A stretch of 62,169 bases of DNA from the NCBI RefSeq assembly GCF_007845675.1, contig NZ_VOBR01000041.1:1-62169 (forward strand). The letters run 5' to 3'. Source of the DNA: Lentzea tibetensis (GTDB taxonomy: Bacteria; Actinomycetota; Actinomycetes; Mycobacteriales; Pseudonocardiaceae). The notes beneath the pieces are model-generated. The model was not told the DNA's origin and ran no database searches. It was given only the letters and a program-made list of their open reading frames with translations. Below are positions 60,253 through 62,169 of this stretch, piece by piece (position 1 is the stretch's first letter; every line of letters starts with the position of its first letter). A program made the position numbers and the translations under genes.

Positions 60253-61377
60253 TCATGCCCGGCGCCACACCACCACCCGTCCGAATGAGCCCTGCGGCGA
60301 CGAAGAGCCGAAGATCGAGCCGTCACGGGTGATGCGCAGTGCGGAGGTGCGCACCGCGTCCGGCAGTGCCGGGAGCTCGGTCGCGTTGCCCCCGCGGTCC
60401 CACAGCACCGCGCGCCCGTTGCTGTACGACCCGTTCTTGCTCGACAGGCCCGCCACCTCACCGCGGTTGGTCAGCCCGGTGCCGTAGGAGTCGTCGTCAC
60501 CGGGCAACGGCTTCAGCTCGGTCGGCCTGCCGAACGGGTCCCACCGGACGACGTGCGTGTCGCCGCCGGTGCGGTCGCCGAGCCCGACGACGAAGCCGCG
60601 GTCGTTGATCGCGTGCGCGCTGCTCTGGTGGTCGCCGGGCAGGTTCCGCAGCTCGATCGCCCGTCCCCAGCGGGTCCAGCGCACCGCGGACGCGGGCGAG
60701 GAGTAGCCCACGACCGTGCCCGCCGCGTTGATGCCGTGCGGATCACTCCACTCGTCGCCGGGCAGGACGCCGAGCTCGGTGACGTTCCCGCGCCGGTCCC
60801 ACTTCACCGCGCGCGGCTTGTCGTTGACGGTGGACGTGCCGATGACCGTGCCGTCCTCGGCGATCTTCTGCGCACCCGCGCCCGTGGCGCCCGGCAGTGG
60901 CGCGAGCTTCGTGTACGTGCCGTCGCGTTCCCACCGGACGGCGTGGTACTCCCCGAAACCGGTGCTCACCCTGCCGACCGCGGTGCCGCTGTTGTCGACG
61001 TCCCTGACCTCGCTGCGCCGGACACCCGGCCACGTGGGCAGGTCGGCGCGGGTGCCGTCCGGGCTCCAGCGCACGGCCGTGTACTCGTGGAGCTCGTTGC
61101 GCCGCAGGCCGACCGCCTCACCGGACTCGTTGACCGCCACCGGCGATCCCTCGCCCAGATCGGCGAACGTGCCGTCCGGCGCCCAGCGCACCACCTTCTC
61201 GGTGCCCCGGTACTCCCGGATCCGGCCGAGCACGAACCCGTTGTCGCTGACGTCCTGCGGTTCCGCGTGCACCCAGTTGTTCTGCATGGCGAGCGCCGTG
61301 ACGGTGAACCCGGCCGCGTGGGCCGGTGCGGCCGCGGTGACGACAAGAGCGGCCGTGAGCACAAGAGATGCCCTCAT
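60253..61377 (-). CDS. Secreted HAF-repeat beta-propeller protein
   Basis: The 374-residue protein has a signal peptide (MRASLVLTAALVVTAAAPAHA) and about seven HAF-type repeats of the form AINDRGFVVGLGDRTGGDTHVVRWDPFGRPTEL, each with a G-D/N-G...VRW core. The family is extracellular and of unknown function. ATG 61377 follows GGGGGAGG. It is upstream of cimA on the same strand, but a leader promoter between them makes co-transcription unlikely. Confidence 0.85.
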   Translation of the reverse strand: MRASLVLTAALVVTAAAPAHAAGFTVTALAMQNNWVHAEPQDVSDNGFVLGRIREYRGTEKVVRWAPDGTFADLGEGSPVAVNESGEAVGLRRNELHEYTAVRWSPDGTRADLPTWPGVRRSEVRDVDNSGTAVGRVSTGFGEYHAVRWERDGTYTKLAPLPGATGAGAQKIAEDGTVIGTSTVNDKPRAVKWDRRGNVTELGVLPGDEWSDPHGINAAGTVVGYSSPASAVRWTRWGRAIELRNLPGDHQSSAHAINDRGFVVGLGDRTGGDTHVVRWDPFGRPTELKPLPGDDDSYGTGLTNRGEVAGLSSKNGSYSNGRAVLWDRGGNATELPALPDAVRTSALRITRDGSIFGSSSPQGSFGRVVVWRRA

Positions 61378-61418
61378 GTTTCCTCCCCCAGTTCGCTTCT
61401 CACCTAACCGCTGCGCCC

Positions 61419-61655
61419 TCACTGCGACAAGAATTTCGCGAAGGCTTCGATGGCGGGCAGGTTGGCCAGCGGCGCGTACGACTCGAGGAAGCGCTGCTTC
61501 TCCTCGGGCGTGTTGTCGCCGCCCGCCTTGGCGAGGATGTCCTGCGGCGCGGCGTTGCGGCCGGACGTGAACGGCTGGTCCATGCCGCTGTCGTAGAGGA
61601 ACACCTTCGCCTCGACGCGGAAGATCTTCCGAGGTTGCGCAGGTCCCCCGCGCAC
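61419..61655 (-). CDS. Short hypothetical protein, possibly a gene fragment
   Basis: The 78-codon frame has balanced, protein-like content (KIFRVEAKVFLYDSGMDQPFTSGRNAAPQDILAKAGGDNTPEEKQRFLE), with an ordinary ending AFAKFLSQ. I cannot assign a family. It lies between the HAF gene and the second repeat element, whose recognisable homology starts about 150 bp upstream of its start, so it may be the 3' end of a gene truncated by that rearrangement, or a small complete gene. GTG 61655 has no clear ribosome site. Confidence 0.45.
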   Translation of the reverse strand: MRGGPAQPRKIFRVEAKVFLYDSGMDQPFTSGRNAAPQDILAKAGGDNTPEEKQRFLESYAPLANLPAIEAFAKFLSQ

Positions 61656-61803
61656 AACGCCCAGCCTCTAACCCGACCGGGTTAATCGAAACCGGACCGT
61701 CTCAAATGCTCCCGAGATGGGCAACGGAGCACGAACCCGACAGACGTGCGGCGGGCGCAGGGCCGGTGATGGGCGGACACGGAGTGGGCCGAGCACGCAG
61801 CCG

Positions 61804-62169
61804 CGCTCACGCAGGCGTCCCCGTGCGCGAGAACCCCCCGAATCCATGCTCCCAGCCACGACCGACAATCCCGTGTCCACTGAAGCGGAGGCGGGCAAAG
61901 CGAGAACCGGCAGATACCAAGGGAGCACAGCGAAACCGGCAGATACCAAAAGATAAGGAGCGCCCGCCGCACCAGCAACCCCCGCACTGCCAACCGGGCG
62001 CGGCCCCCGAACACAAACCGGCAGCCAAATGATCAGAACAAACTTTCCCGGAGGGCAGGGGCGGGGAGGGTCTCGCTGATCAGGCGCAGCCTTGCCACAT
62101 CGAGAAGTCCCCGTCAAGGCAGCTTTCCGCCTTGACGGGGACTTCTCGATGTGGCGACCGTGAGGTGAT
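61804..62169. repeat. Dispersed intergenic repeat element, copy 2 (cut by window edge)
   Basis: This is the second copy of the element at 14644-15104. The inner stem is again 27 bp and perfect (62094-62120 with 62129-62155), with three compensatory pair changes relative to copy 1 and an eight-base loop. The outer left arm (62061-62082) is present; its partner begins at 62166 and runs out of the window. Bases 61678-61803 before it hold no gene that I can see. Confidence 0.85.

Overview
The window is GC-rich actinomycete chromosome. GTG starts are frequent, genes overlap or abut, and WhiJ-type XRE/DUF397 pairs, DUF4360 proteins and an ECF42-type sigma factor are present. I infer a member of the Pseudonocardiaceae (Lentzea/Saccharothrix-like). 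The conserved backbone follows the order I know from Mycobacterium tuberculosis (fpg-rnc-DUF177-sepIVA, coaD-rsmD-pca, recG-DAK-rpmB-ung-thiL, DUF3515-ddl-gpsA-fbiD-ppk-mutT1-hupB-leuD-leuC-IclR, then tRNA-Gln and tRNA-Glu). Accessory genes sit between these blocks.

Layout. 1-1.2 kb: end of a transposase and a Tat-exported esterase. 1.2-4.8 kb: mutM, rnc, rpmF, DUF177 and sepIVA, all leftward. 4.9-9.4 kb: secreted guanyl RNase, a GNAT pair (one copy internally deleted), coaD, rsmD, an SDR, an arginase-like protein lacking metal ligands, and a metallo-beta-lactamase-fold hydrolase. 9.5-15.1 kb: pyruvate carboxylase, a DivIVA-type coiled-coil protein and a 0.8 kb repeat-rich non-coding region. 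15.1-20.5 kb: ECF42 sigma factor with its DGPF partner, a secreted sialidase-like protein, an AAA ATPase, and DUF397 with an XRE regulator. 20.6-25.7 kb: recG carrying an intein in its P-loop, a DAK/FakA-like kinase, rpmB. 25.7-28.4 kb: MFS, TetR, NmrA. 28.4-33 kb: ung, gamma-carbonic-anhydrase fold, GNAT, thiL, stand-alone RAM domain, DUF3515, ddl. 33-38.7 kb, inserted between ddl and gpsA: three DUF4360 exported proteins, then MocR regulator, PNPOx-like flavoprotein, cysteine dioxygenase with a cysteine-containing leader peptide, and a cystathionine gamma-lyase/synthase-type enzyme. 38.7-46.5 kb: gpsA, plsC, cofC/fbiD, acyltransferase-3, and two intact plus one wrecked LVIVD-type secreted proteins with a small MITE between them. 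46.5-54.4 kb: ppk, mutT1, hupB, leuCD, IclR, two tRNAs. 54.5-62.2 kb: HAD hydrolase, FAD monooxygenase, LuxR response regulator, fumarylacetoacetate-hydrolase-type enzyme, citramalate synthase behind a branched-chain-amino-acid attenuator, HAF-repeat secreted protein, and a second copy of the repeat element.

The most notable signals are regulatory or mobile. (1) A roughly 0.4-kb intergenic element occurs twice (14644-15104 and 61804-62169) with a very long nested hairpin whose two copies differ by compensatory base pairs. (2) RecG contains an Ala1 intein with the Trp/Cys/Thr signature of class 3 inteins and two LAGLIDADG-type motifs. (3) cimA is preceded by a 14-residue leader with three consecutive Ile codons, a pause-type hairpin and a perfect intrinsic terminator. 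(4) A 21-residue leader with two Cys codons precedes cysteine dioxygenase. (5) A 180-bp element with CTAG-bounded terminal inverted repeats lies at a site that is intact upstream of the paralogous gene.
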